Assembly (NCBI RefSeq): GCF_900103585.1
Contig: NZ_FNHV01000010.1
Span: forward strand, 142,607-206,606
Source of the DNA: Streptomyces sp. cf386
Lineage (GTDB): Bacteria; Actinomycetota; Actinomycetes; Streptomycetales; Streptomycetaceae
Direction: 5' to 3'
Length of the DNA stretch: 64,000 nt
Part shown: positions 8,894 to 17,446 of the stretch, one piece after another
How the letters are laid out: every line of letters starts with the position of its first letter
Numbering within the stretch: position 1 is the stretch's first letter
Made by a program: the position numbers and the translations under genes
Notes under the pieces: generated by a model
Databases searched by the model: none
The model's input: only the letters and a program-made list of their open reading frames with translations
What the model was told of the DNA's origin: nothing

Positions 8894-9379
8894 ATGACCG
8901 GCCCTCAGCAAGGCCAGGAGCCCGCCGAGCACCGGCGCTTCGCCGACCACCTTGCCGCTCTGGAGGCCGTCTCGGAGGCGGACGAGATCGATCTGGTGAC
9001 CGCCGTTCTGCGCGATGAGGACGCGGTGATGGCGCGCGGCGCGGTGGGCCGCCATCTGGATCGCCGCGCCGACCGACTGCTGACCGACTCCCGTTTCCCT
9101 GCCTGGGCCCAGACCTTGGCCGTGGTCATCGCAGAGCACGAGTTCCTGGCCCGGCGGCTACGCGAGTGGACCCTGCTCCGACGGATCGCGTTGGGCGAGC
9201 CATGGACCGCCGAAGAGCTCGCCGGCGCATCCGACTGGTGTCAGCGCACCATCGTGAGCGCACAGGCGATGACCTCACCGGAAGCCCTCGGACTGCCGGC
9301 CGCACGGGGACGAACCCGCCGAGTGCGCAACGCGGCGGCCGGTCGACTGCGACGACCGGACAGCCCGGACCCAGCCTGA
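8894..9379 (+). CDS. conserved hypothetical protein, 161 aa
   Basis: Not recognised. The start is set at the ATG preceded by GGAGGTGA (8882-8889) rather than at an upstream GTG/ATG. The product is helical and charged, with no signal peptide or membrane segment, and ends in an Arg/Pro-rich tail (RRVRNAAAGRLRRPDSPDPA). The middle part (LRDEDAVMARGAVGRHLDRRA, then FPAWAQTLA) looks like short helical repeats. It is divergent from desE, so iron control is possible but unproven. A GC hairpin at 9446-9481 follows. Confidence 0.6.
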   Translation: MTGPQQGQEPAEHRRFADHLAALEAVSEADEIDLVTAVLRDEDAVMARGAVGRHLDRRADRLLTDSRFPAWAQTLAVVIAEHEFLARRLREWTLLRRIALGEPWTAEELAGASDWCQRTIVSAQAMTSPEALGLPAARGRTRRVRNAAAGRLRRPDSPDPA

Positions 9380-9445
9380 CTCGACCCACAGGTCTCGGTG
9401 ATCGCGGTCAACAGCGGCGCTGTCGCTCGGCCATGGCAACGGGAC

Positions 9446-9481
9446 GGCCCCCGGCTCCGGTGCGGGACGGAGCAGGGGGCC
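9446..9481. terminator. hairpin between convergent genes
   Basis: GGCCCCC (9446-9452) pairs with GGGGGCC (9475-9481), and GCTCCG (9454-9459) pairs with CGGAGC (9468-9473) inside it, with one bulged base per side. It sits between the converging 161-aa gene and acdH and should stop both transcripts. Confidence 0.65.
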
Positions 9482-9488
9482 GACACGC

Positions 9489-10649
9489 TCAGCCCACCAG
9501 CCCCAACTCCCGCGCGATCAGCATCCGCTGCACCTCACTCGTGCCCTCGCCGATCTCCAGGATCTTGGAGTCCCGCCACATACGGGCGACCGGGTACTCG
9601 TTCATGAAGCCGTAGCCGCCGTGGATCTGCGTCGCGTCGCGGGCGTTGTCCACCGCGACCGTCGACGAGTACAGCTTCGCCAGCGCCGCCTCCTTCTTGA
9701 AGGGCTCCCCGGACACCAGCCGGGACGCCGCGTCGCGCCAGGCGAGGCGGGCCGTGTGGGCCTTCATCTCCATGTCGGCGATCTTGAACTGGATGGCCTG
9801 GTTGGCGCCGATGGGGCGGCCGAAGGCGTGGCGTTCCTTCGCGTACTTCACCGACTCGTCGACGCAGCCCTGCGCCAGGCCCGTCCCGAGCGCCGCGATG
9901 GCGATGCGGCCCTCGTCCAGGATGCGCAGGAACTGGGCGTAGCCACGGCCCTCTTCGCCCAGGAGGTTGGCCGCCGGGACCCGGACGTCCGCGAAGGACA
10001 GTTCACGGGTGTCGGAGGCGTTCCAGCCGACCTTGGAGTACGGGGCGGCGACCGTGAAGCCCGGGGTGCCGGACGGGACGATGATCGACGAGATGAGCGG
10101 CTTGCCGTCCGGCTTGCGGCCGGTCACCGCGGTGACCGTGACCAACCCCGTGATGTCCGTGCCGGAGTTGGTGATGAAGCACTTGGTGCCGTTGATCACC
10201 CACTCGTTCGTCGACTCGTCGAGGCGGGCCGTCGTGCGCGTCGCGCCCGCGTCGCTGCCGCCGTCCGGCTCGGTGAGGCCGAAGGCGCCGAGGATCTCGC
10301 CGGAGCACAGCCGCGGCAGCCACTCCTGCTTCTGGGCGTCGGTGCCGAAGAGATGGATCGGCATCGCGCCGAGCGAGACGCCCGCTTCGAGGGTGATGGC
10401 GACCGAGGAGTCCACCCGGGCCAGCTCCTCCAGGGCCACGCCGAGCGCCAGATAGTCGCCGCCCATGCCGCCGTACTCCTCCGGGAACGGCAGCCCGAAC
10501 AGGCCCATGCGGCCCATCTCGCGGACGATCTCGTAGGGGAACTCGTGGTGCTCGTAGTACTCGCCGATCTTGGGCGCTACGACGTCGTGCGCGAACTGCT
10601 CCACCGTACGGCGGAGTTCTTCGAGTTCGGGGGAGAGTCGGTGGTCCAT
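9489..10649 (-). CDS. acdH: acyl-CoA dehydrogenase AcdH (branched short-chain/isovaleryl type)
   Basis: 386-residue FAD acyl-CoA dehydrogenase. Signature segments are AFGLTEPDGGSDAGATRTTA (flavin and substrate loop), QIHGGYGFMNEYPV and the C-terminal EIGEGTSEVQRM. In the operon with 3-methylcrotonyl-CoA-type carboxylase and HMG-CoA lyase it most likely oxidises isovaleryl-CoA and related branched acyl-CoAs from Leu/Val/Ile. AcdH of S. coelicolor and S. avermitilis is the known relative with that role. It is the distal gene of the operon, starting 6 bases after the lyase stop codon. Electrons should pass to ETF encoded elsewhere. Confidence 0.92.
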   Translation of the reverse strand: MDHRLSPELEELRRTVEQFAHDVVAPKIGEYYEHHEFPYEIVREMGRMGLFGLPFPEEYGGMGGDYLALGVALEELARVDSSVAITLEAGVSLGAMPIHLFGTDAQKQEWLPRLCSGEILGAFGLTEPDGGSDAGATRTTARLDESTNEWVINGTKCFITNSGTDITGLVTVTAVTGRKPDGKPLISSIIVPSGTPGFTVAAPYSKVGWNASDTRELSFADVRVPAANLLGEEGRGYAQFLRILDEGRIAIAALGTGLAQGCVDESVKYAKERHAFGRPIGANQAIQFKIADMEMKAHTARLAWRDAASRLVSGEPFKKEAALAKLYSSTVAVDNARDATQIHGGYGFMNEYPVARMWRDSKILEIGEGTSEVQRMLIARELGLVG

Positions 10650-10655
10650 CGCGGG

Positions 10656-11591
10656 TCACTGCTCCTTGTGGGACAGGGCTCGTACGGTGCGGGACGGGCT
10701 GGGTCGGCCCAGTTGTTCGGCCATCCACGCGCTCGTGGCGACGAGGCGGTCGAGGTCTACTCCGGTGTCGATGCCGAGGCCCCGCAGCATCCACACGAGG
10801 TCTTCGGTGGCGAGGTTGCCGGTGGCGGACTTGGCGTACGGGCAGCCGCCGAGGCCGCCCGCGGAGGCGTCGATCGTGGTGACGCCGTGTTCGAGGGCGG
10901 CGTAGGTGTTGGCCAGTGCCTGGCCGTAGGTGTCGTGGAAGTGGACGCCGATGACGTTCGTCGGCACCCCCTCTTCGTTGAGCATGGAGAGCAGCTCCAG
11001 CACATGGCCCGGCGTCGCGACGCCGATCGTGTCGCCGAGGCTGAGCTCGTCGCAGCCCATGTCCCTGAGTGCCCTGCACACACGCACCACCTGGTGGATC
11101 GGGACCGCGCCCTCCCACGGGTCGCCGAAGCACATCGAGACATAGCCGCGGACGTGGAGGTTCTCGTCCTTCGCATGCTTCACGACCGGTTCGAACACCG
11201 CCAGCGACTCGTCCAGCGTCCGGTTGAGGTTGGCCTTGGCGAAGGACTCCGTGGCGCTGGCGAAGACGGCGACCCGCCGGGCGCCGAGGGCCAGGGCGCG
11301 GTCCAGGCCGCGGTTGTTGGGAACCAGGACCGGCAGGTGCACGCCCTTCAGGTCGGCGACGAGCGGGAACAGCTGCTCGGCGTCGGCGAGTTGGGGCACC
11401 CACTTGGGGTGGACGAAGCTGGTGGCCTCGATCGTCGTCAGCCCCGCGTCGGCGAGCCGGCGGACGAACTCCGCCTTGATCTCGGTCGGCACGGTCGACT
11501 TCTCGTTCTGCAGGCCGTCGCGCGCGCCGACCTCGTGGATGCGGACGCGGGCGGGCAGGTCCGCGGCGGGCACCGTCATCGGCAGCGTCAT
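10656..11591 (-). CDS. hydroxymethylglutaryl-CoA lyase
   Basis: 311-residue HMGL-like TIM barrel. It splits 3-hydroxy-3-methylglutaryl-CoA into acetoacetate and acetyl-CoA, the last step of leucine degradation. The N-terminal RIHEVGARDGLQNEK, the metal-binding GVHFHDTYGQALAN and the glycine-rich loop near the catalytic Cys (SAGGLGGCPYAKSATGN) are all visible. It touches the preceding carboxylase gene by one base and is followed 6 bases later by acdH. The hydratase that makes HMG-CoA from methylglutaconyl-CoA is not in this operon. Confidence 0.94.
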   Translation of the reverse strand: MTLPMTVPAADLPARVRIHEVGARDGLQNEKSTVPTEIKAEFVRRLADAGLTTIEATSFVHPKWVPQLADAEQLFPLVADLKGVHLPVLVPNNRGLDRALALGARRVAVFASATESFAKANLNRTLDESLAVFEPVVKHAKDENLHVRGYVSMCFGDPWEGAVPIHQVVRVCRALRDMGCDELSLGDTIGVATPGHVLELLSMLNEEGVPTNVIGVHFHDTYGQALANTYAALEHGVTTIDASAGGLGGCPYAKSATGNLATEDLVWMLRGLGIDTGVDLDRLVATSAWMAEQLGRPSPSRTVRALSHKEQ

Positions 11592-13534
11592 CAGTCCTCC
11601 TCCGCCGGGGCGATGACGGCGAGGACCTGGTCCATGGCGACCGTCGTGCCCGGTGTGACGTCCAGTTCGGCGACCGTGCCGGCGTGCGGGGCGGAGATGA
11701 CGTGCTCCATCTTCATCGCCTCGACGACCAGCAGGCTCTGGCCCGCGGTCACCTCGTCCCCGACGGCGACCTTCACCACCGTCACCGTCCCCGGCATGGG
11801 CGCGGTGAGCGAGTCGGCGCCGGCGTGTGCGGCGCCGGTGAGGGACGCGGCGACCGGGTCGTGGTCGCGCACGTGCCAGGCGTCGCCGTCGCGCCCCAGC
11901 CAGGTGCCGTCCGGCAGGGCGGCCCGGTGGAAGGTGTGCCGGACGCCGTCGAGGGTGACGGCGACGGTGTCGTCGGTGACCGTGTGGGTGCCGTTCGCCT
12001 CATGAGTGACGGGTTCGAGTCCCGTCGCCCGGAGGGGGAACGCCACGGCCCTGGGCGTGCCGCCCAGACGCCAGCCGTTCGGCACGGAGTACGGATCCGT
12101 CCAGCCCTCGCCGCGTGGCTTCAGCGCGTCGAGACGTACGGCCGCGGCGGCCTCGTACACCTCCTCGGGCACCTCGGCCGACACGAGGGAGTCCACCTCC
12201 CGCTCCACCAGCCCGGTGTCCAACTCGCCCGCGACGACCGCCGGATGCGCGAGCAGCCGCCGCAGGAACCCGGCGTTCGTCTGCACGCCCAGCGTGACCG
12301 TCCCGGCGAGGGCGGCGCGGAGCTTCCTGATGGCCGTCTCCCGATCCGGCCCGTACGCGATCACCTTGGACAGCATCGGGTCGTACAGGCTCCCGACCTC
12401 CGTGCCCTCGCTGAGCCCGGAGTCGGTGCGGATGCCGTCGCCCTGGGGCTCGTGGAGCTTCAGGACCGTGCCGCCGGACGGCAGGAACCCGCGCGCGGGG
12501 TCCTCGGCGCAGATACGGGCCTCGATCGCATGGCCCGTGAGCCGTACGTCCTCCTGCCCGAAGGCCAGCCGCTCGCCCGCGGCCACCCGCAGCTGCCACT
12601 CCACCAGGTCGAGCCCGGTGATGAGTTCGGTGACCGGGTGCTCCACCTGGAGGCGGGTGTTCATCTCCATGAAGTAGTACGACGAGGGGTCGCCGCCCGG
12701 CACGATGAACTCCACCGTGCCCGCGCCCCGGTACCCGCAGGAGCGGGCCGCCTGCACGGCCGCCTCGCCCATCGCGGCCCGGGTCTCCTCGTCGAGCAGC
12801 ACACTCGGTGCCTCCTCGATGATCTTCTGGTGGCGGCGCTGCAGGGAGCACTCGCGCTCGCCCAGGTGCACCACATTGCCGTGGCCGTCGGCCAGGACCT
12901 GGATCTCGATGTGCCGGGGGCGGTCGATCCACCGCTCGACGAGGAGGGTGTCGTCGCCGAAGGAGGCGCGGGCCTCACGGCGGGCGGCGGCGATCTCGTC
13001 GTCCAGCTGCTCCGCGTCCCGCACCAGCCGCATGCCCTTGCCGCCACCGCCGGCGGAGGGCTTGAGCAGCACCGGCATGCCGATCTCGCGGGCGGCGTCG
13101 GCTAGTTGGCCGTCCGTGAGGCCGCTGCCGCTGGAGCCCGGCACGACCGGCACCCCGGCCGCCTTCACCGTCTCCTTGGCCCGGATCTTGTCGCCCATGA
13201 GCGAGATGGCCTCGGCGGGCGGCCCGATGAAGACCAGCCCGGCGTCGGCGCACGCGCGCGCGAACGCGGCGTTCTCCGCGAGGAAGCCGTAGCCGGGGTG
13301 CACCGCCTGGGCGCCGGAGCGGGCGGCGGCGTCGAGCAGCCGCTCCACGGACAGATAGCTCTCGGCGGCCGGTGCCGGACCGATCCGTACCGCCGTGTCG
13401 GCCTCCCGGACGTGCCGCGCCTCGCCGTCCGCGTCCGAGAAGGCGGCCACCGAGCGCACGCCCATCGCGCGCAGGGTCCGGATGACGCGGACGGCGATCT
13501 CGCCCCGGTTGGCCACAAGTACCGTGTCGAACAT
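11591..13534 (-). CDS. acyl-CoA carboxylase alpha subunit (biotin carboxylase + BCCP), methylcrotonyl-CoA type
   Basis: 647 residues from ATG 13534 (MFDTVLVANRGEIAVRVIRT). A GTG at 13552 overlapping the upstream stop (GTGA) would add six residues, but the ATG begins exactly at the usual family start. The ATP-grasp biotin carboxylase domain fills about residues 1-450, with GGGGKGMRLV and EMNTRLQVEHPVTE. A linker follows, and the C-terminal biotinyl domain carries the target lysine in VVEAMKMEHV. It uses ATP and bicarbonate to carboxylate biotin for the partner beta subunit encoded just upstream. The operon points to 3-methylcrotonyl-CoA; propionyl or acetyl-CoA use cannot be excluded. Confidence 0.93.
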   Translation of the reverse strand: MFDTVLVANRGEIAVRVIRTLRAMGVRSVAAFSDADGEARHVREADTAVRIGPAPAAESYLSVERLLDAAARSGAQAVHPGYGFLAENAAFARACADAGLVFIGPPAEAISLMGDKIRAKETVKAAGVPVVPGSSGSGLTDGQLADAAREIGMPVLLKPSAGGGGKGMRLVRDAEQLDDEIAAARREARASFGDDTLLVERWIDRPRHIEIQVLADGHGNVVHLGERECSLQRRHQKIIEEAPSVLLDEETRAAMGEAAVQAARSCGYRGAGTVEFIVPGGDPSSYYFMEMNTRLQVEHPVTELITGLDLVEWQLRVAAGERLAFGQEDVRLTGHAIEARICAEDPARGFLPSGGTVLKLHEPQGDGIRTDSGLSEGTEVGSLYDPMLSKVIAYGPDRETAIRKLRAALAGTVTLGVQTNAGFLRRLLAHPAVVAGELDTGLVEREVDSLVSAEVPEEVYEAAAAVRLDALKPRGEGWTDPYSVPNGWRLGGTPRAVAFPLRATGLEPVTHEANGTHTVTDDTVAVTLDGVRHTFHRAALPDGTWLGRDGDAWHVRDHDPVAASLTGAAHAGADSLTAPMPGTVTVVKVAVGDEVTAGQSLLVVEAMKMEHVISAPHAGTVAELDVTPGTTVAMDQVLAVIAPAEED

Positions 13535-13548
13535 CGTTGTTGTGTCCC

Positions 13549-15165
13549 TCACATCCGGAAGACGCCGAACTGGGGGTCACCCAGCGGGGCGTTCGCACAG
13601 GCGGTCAGAGCCAGCCCCAGCACCTGCCGGGTCTCCAGGGGATCGATGACCCCGTCGTCCCACAGGCGGGCCGTCGCGTAGTAGGCGTTCCCCTGGCGCT
13701 CGTACTGCGCACGGATCGGGTCCTTGAAGGCCTCTTCCTCCGCCGCGGGCCAGCTCTCCCCGCGTCCCTCCAACTGGTCCCGCTTGACCGTCGCGAGGAC
13801 CGACGCGGCCTGCTCGCCGCCCATGACGGAGATCTTGGCGCCGGGCCACATCCACAGGAAGCGGGGGGAGTAGGCTCGGCCGCACATCGAGTAGTTGCCC
13901 GCGCCGTACGACCCACCGACGACGACCGTCAGCTTCGGCACGCGCGTGCACGCCACCGCCGTCACCATCTTGGCGCCGTGCTTGGCGATGCCGCCCGCCT
14001 CGTAGTCCTTGCCGACCATGAACCCGGAGATGTTCTGCAGGAAGACCAGCGGGATGCCGCGCTGGTCGCACAGCTCGATGAAGTGGGCGCCCTTCTGCGC
14101 GGACTCGGAGAAGAGGATGCCGTTGTTGGCGACGATCCCCACCGGGTGGCCGTGGATCCGGGCGAAGCCGGTGACCAGGGTCTGCCCGAACTCCGCCTTG
14201 AACTCGGCGAAACGGGAGCCGTCGACCACGCGCGCGATGATCTCGCGTACGTCATAAGGGGTGCGGGAGTCGACCGGTACGGCGCCGTAGAGCCCGTACG
14301 GGTCCACCTTCGGGTCGACCGAGGGCTCCACGGACCACGGCAGGGTCCCGCGCGCGGGGAGCGTGGCGACGATGTTGCGCACGATCCGCAGGGCGTGGGC
14401 GTCGTCCTCGGCGAGGTGGTCGGTGACGCCGGAGACCCGGGAGTGCACCTCGCCGCCGCCCAGCTCCTCGGCGGTGACGACCTCGCCGGTGGCGGCCTTC
14501 ACGAGGGGCGGTCCGCCCAGGAAGATGGTCCCCTGATTGCGGACGATCACGGCCTCGTCGCTCATGGCGGGGACGTAGGCGCCGCCGGCGGTGCAGGAGC
14601 CGAGGACGGCCGCGATCTGCGGGATCCCGGCGCCGGACATCCGGGCCTGGTTGTAGAAGATCCGCCCGAAGTGCTCGCGGTCCGGGAACACCTCGTCCTG
14701 CATGGGCAGGAAGGCCCCGCCCGAGTCGACGAGATACAGACACGGCAGCCGGTTCTCCAGGGCCACCTCCTGCGCGCGCAGGTGCTTCTTCACGGTCATC
14801 GGGTAGTACGTCCCGCCCTTGACCGTGGCGTCGTTCGCGACGATCACGCACTCGCGCCCGCTGACCCGCCCGATCCCGGCGATGACACCGGCGGCCGGGG
14901 CCTGGCCGTCGTACATGGCGTCGGCCGCGAGGGGGGCGAGCTCCAGGAAGGGGGAGCCGGGGTCGAGGAGGGTGTCGACCCGCTCTCTGGGCAGCAGCTT
15001 GCCGCGCGCGGTGTGCCGGGCGCGTGCCTTCTCGCCGCCGCCGAGCCGCACCGCCGCCAGCTTGGCGCGCAGCTCCTCCCCGAGCGCCCGATGGGCCTCC
15101 TCGTTGGCTCGCCAGGCCTCCGACGCGGGATCTGCCGCGCTGTGGAGCTCCGGTGCCTCGTGCAT
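13549..15165 (-). CDS. acyl-CoA carboxylase beta subunit (carboxyltransferase), methylcrotonyl-CoA type
   Basis: 538-residue carboxyltransferase with the two crotonase-like halves of the family. Visible segments include DSGGAFLPMQDEVFPDREHFG in the first half and NNGILFSESAQKGAHFIELC and GGSYGAGNYSMCGRAYSP in the second. The F(V)LQNISGFMVG loop resembles methylcrotonyl-CoA more than propionyl-CoA subunits. It is the first gene of the leucine-degradation operon; its stop overlaps the alpha-subunit region. Its promoter region holds two palindromes shared with the divergent TetR gene. Confidence 0.92.
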   Translation of the reverse strand: MHEAPELHSAADPASEAWRANEEAHRALGEELRAKLAAVRLGGGEKARARHTARGKLLPRERVDTLLDPGSPFLELAPLAADAMYDGQAPAAGVIAGIGRVSGRECVIVANDATVKGGTYYPMTVKKHLRAQEVALENRLPCLYLVDSGGAFLPMQDEVFPDREHFGRIFYNQARMSGAGIPQIAAVLGSCTAGGAYVPAMSDEAVIVRNQGTIFLGGPPLVKAATGEVVTAEELGGGEVHSRVSGVTDHLAEDDAHALRIVRNIVATLPARGTLPWSVEPSVDPKVDPYGLYGAVPVDSRTPYDVREIIARVVDGSRFAEFKAEFGQTLVTGFARIHGHPVGIVANNGILFSESAQKGAHFIELCDQRGIPLVFLQNISGFMVGKDYEAGGIAKHGAKMVTAVACTRVPKLTVVVGGSYGAGNYSMCGRAYSPRFLWMWPGAKISVMGGEQAASVLATVKRDQLEGRGESWPAAEEEAFKDPIRAQYERQGNAYYATARLWDDGVIDPLETRQVLGLALTACANAPLGDPQFGVFRM

Positions 15166-15202
15166 CCTGCGGTCCCCTCACCAGTGGTCCACCAGTTAAT
15201 GA

Positions 15203-15240
15203 GCGTTAACGCATTTCCTTCAGGTTAACGACCGCTAACC
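15203..15240. promoter_or_regulatory. two palindromic sites in the carboxylase/TetR divergent promoter
   Basis: GCGTTAACGC (15203-15212) is a perfect palindrome. GGTTAACGACCGCTAACC (15223-15240) is a palindrome with two mismatched pairs. They share the element GTTAACG and lie in the 96-base gap between divergent starts, the expected place for a TetR autoregulatory operator. The regulator-site assignment is inference. Confidence 0.65.
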
Positions 15241-15261
15241 TCCCTGTCTAGAATTGCTTCC

Positions 15262-15867
15262 ATGGCCACCAGAACCGACGCCCCGACCCGCCGCGAGCAG
15301 ATCCTCAAGGAGGCCGCGCGGCTCTTCGCCGAGCGTGGATTCCACGGTGTCGGTGTCGACGAGATAGGCGCCGCCGTCGGCATCAGCGGCCCCGGTCTCT
15401 ACCGGCACTTCGCCGGCAAGGACGCGATGCTCGCCGAGCTGCTGGTCGGCATCAGCGGCCAGCTGCTGACGGGCGCCAAGCGGCGCCTCGCGGAGGCCGA
15501 CGGGGTGCCGGCCGAGGCGGTCCTCGACTCCCTCATCGAGGGCCACATCGACTTCGCCCTCGACGACCGCCCCCTCATCACCCTGCACGACCGCGAGCTG
15601 GACCGCCTCCGCGACAGCGACCGCAAACTCGTCCGCCAGCTCCAACGGCAGTACGTCGAGCTGTGGGTGGAGGTGGTGCGCACGGTGTACCCCGACCTCA
15701 CGGAGCCGACGGCCCGCTCTGCGGTGCACTCGGTCTTCGGGCTGCTGAACTCGACACCGCATCTGGGGCGGCCGGGGTCGCTGCCGGGGCGGGGGGTGAC
15801 GGCGGAGTTGCTGCATCGGATGGCTCGGGGGGCGTTCGGGGCGGCGGAATCGCCTGCGGCGGGCTGA
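15262..15867 (+). CDS. TetR-family regulator of the acyl-CoA/leucine operon
   Basis: 201 residues. The N-terminal HTH is clear: REQILKEAARLFAERGFHGV, then DEIGAAVGISGPGLYRHFAGKD. The C-terminal helical ligand domain is TetR-like. It is divergent from the carboxylase-lyase-acdH operon with palindromes between, so it probably represses that operon and itself and responds to an acyl-CoA. I recall a regulator called AcdR at a comparable acd operon in S. avermitilis, but orthology was not tested. Confidence 0.88.
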   Translation: MATRTDAPTRREQILKEAARLFAERGFHGVGVDEIGAAVGISGPGLYRHFAGKDAMLAELLVGISGQLLTGAKRRLAEADGVPAEAVLDSLIEGHIDFALDDRPLITLHDRELDRLRDSDRKLVRQLQRQYVELWVEVVRTVYPDLTEPTARSAVHSVFGLLNSTPHLGRPGSLPGRGVTAELLHRMARGAFGAAESPAAG

Positions 15868-15879
15868 GCAGGGTTTTCC

Positions 15880-16114
15880 TCGCCCCCGCCGCCCCTACCC
15901 TTCCCATCCCCAGGGGCTGCTGTCCCCTCGACCCCGCTCCTGGGGGCTGCCGCCCCCGGACCCCCGCTATCGGCCCTGAAGGGGCCTCGTCCTCAAACGC
16001 CGGACGGGCTGAACTGCTCAGCCCCTTGGGGGTGCCCCCCTCTGGGGGAGTTTGAGGAGCGGGGTCTGGGGCGGAGCCCCAGAAGGACGGGAAGGGTAGG
16101 GGCGGCGGGGGCGA
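15880..16114. repeat. 235-bp foldback element in the 371-bp gap after the TetR gene
   Basis: The gap 15868-16238 holds no gene. Its outer arms, 15880-15905 and 16089-16114, are perfectly complementary over 26 bases. Between them are more inverted pieces: TCCTCAAAC (15990-15998) with GTTTGAGGA (16050-16058), and blocks of G5/C5. There is no transposase ORF inside. It looks like a dispersed Streptomyces intergenic foldback or a MITE-like element and may act as a terminator for the TetR gene. Confidence 0.7.
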
Positions 16115-16238
16115 AATCCGTCAGGGGTGCGGTGAGAGTGACGAGCGTTACGGGGGGAGGCCTCTGGACGGCCCTTCGTACTCGCCGGTACGGTTGAGTG
16201 AGCAAGCGCTTAGACATGTACCGGTGGAGGTGGGCGGC

Positions 16239-17396
16239 GTGCGCCGTACGGTGTTCAACGAGGATCACGAGGCGTTCCGGGAGACCATCCGCGCCTTCAT
16301 CGAGGCCGAGGTCGTCCCGGTCTACGAAGAGTGGTTCGCGGCGGGCCAGGCGCCCCGCGACTTCTACTACAAGCTCGCCGAGCTGGGCGTCTTCGGCATC
16401 CGCGTCGACGAGGAGTACGGCGGCGCCGGCATCGACTCGTACAAGTTCGAGGCGGTGATGTACGAGGAGACCGCGCGCGCGGGCGTGCAGTTCGGCGGCT
16501 CCGGTGTGCACGTGCTGCTCGGCCTGCCGTACATCAAGATGCTCGCCAGCGATGAGCAGAAGAAGCGGTTCCTGCCGAAGTTCGTCTCCGGTGAGGAGAT
16601 GTGGGCGCTCGCCATGACCGAGCCGGGCACCGGCTCCGACCTCGCGGGCATGAAGACCACCGCCAAGCTCTCCGAGGACGGCACGCACTACGTCCTCAAC
16701 GGTTCCAAGACCTTCATCACCGGTGGCGTGCACGCCGACCGCGTGATCGTCTGCGCCCGCACCGACGCGCCCAGCGCCGAGGACCGCCGCCACGGCATCT
16801 CCCTGTTCGCCGTGGACACCAAGTCCGAGGGCTACTCCATCGGCCGCAAGCTCGACAAGCTCGGCCTGCGCACCTCCGACACCGCCGAGCTGGCCTTCGT
16901 CGACGTCAAGGTCCCGGTCGAGGACCTCCTCGGCGAGGAGAACAAGGGCTTCTACTACCTCGGCCACAACCTGGCCTCCGAGCGCTGGGGCATCGCCTTC
17001 GGCGCCTACGCCCAGGCCAAGGCCGCCGTGCGGTTCGCCAAGCAGTACGTCCAGGAGCGCACGGTCTTCGGCAAGTCCGTCGCCTCCTTCCAGAACACCA
17101 AGTTCGAGCTGGCCGCCTGCCAGGCCGAGGTCGACGCCGCCGAGGCCGTCGCCGACCGCACGCTGGAGGCCCTGGACGCGGGCGAGCTGACCCCCGCCGA
17201 GGCCGCCTCCGCGAAGCTCTTCTGCACCGAGGTCGCGCACCGCGTGATCGACCGCTGCCTCCAGCTGCACGGCGGCTACGGCTTCATGAACGAGTACCCG
17301 ATCGCCCGCCTGTACGCGGACAACCGCGTCAACCGCATCTACGGCGGCACCAGCGAGATCATGAAGTCGATCATCGCCAAGGACATGGGTCTGTAG
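16239..17396 (+). CDS. acyl-CoA dehydrogenase
   Basis: 385 residues from the GTG at 16239, chosen because GGAGG (16226-16230) lies 8 bases upstream and the product then starts MRRTVFNEDHEAFRETIRAF. Longer starts such as TTG 16194 lack a ribosome site. Flavin and substrate motifs are WALAMTEPGTGSDLAGMKTT, LQLHGGYGFMNEYPIARLY and the C-terminal RIYGGTSEIMKSIIAKDMGL. It resembles long-chain or general acyl-CoA dehydrogenases and is distinct from the acdH paralogue at 9489. It is followed by a TesB thioesterase on the same strand, suggesting a shared fatty-acyl-CoA role. Chain-length preference is unknown. Confidence 0.9.
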   Translation: MRRTVFNEDHEAFRETIRAFIEAEVVPVYEEWFAAGQAPRDFYYKLAELGVFGIRVDEEYGGAGIDSYKFEAVMYEETARAGVQFGGSGVHVLLGLPYIKMLASDEQKKRFLPKFVSGEEMWALAMTEPGTGSDLAGMKTTAKLSEDGTHYVLNGSKTFITGGVHADRVIVCARTDAPSAEDRRHGISLFAVDTKSEGYSIGRKLDKLGLRTSDTAELAFVDVKVPVEDLLGEENKGFYYLGHNLASERWGIAFGAYAQAKAAVRFAKQYVQERTVFGKSVASFQNTKFELAACQAEVDAAEAVADRTLEALDAGELTPAEAASAKLFCTEVAHRVIDRCLQLHGGYGFMNEYPIARLYADNRVNRIYGGTSEIMKSIIAKDMGL

Positions 17397-17446
17397 GAAA
17401 CGGGTCGGCAAGACTCCCGAAATTACCAGTCAGTAGAAAAGGTGCC

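Noticed and set aside
12008..12026. tRNA T-arm-like sequence (GACGGGTTCGAGTCCCGTC)
   Set aside because: It lies inside the carboxylase alpha gene coding sequence, with no D-arm, anticodon arm or acceptor stem around it.
15868..16193. Short ORFs in the gap after the TetR gene
   Set aside because: They fall in the foldback repeat, are Pro/Gly-rich and lack starts with ribosome sites.
16194..16238. TTG start of the acyl-CoA dehydrogenase
   Set aside because: No ribosome site precedes it, whereas GTG 16239 has GGAGG and matches the family N-terminus.
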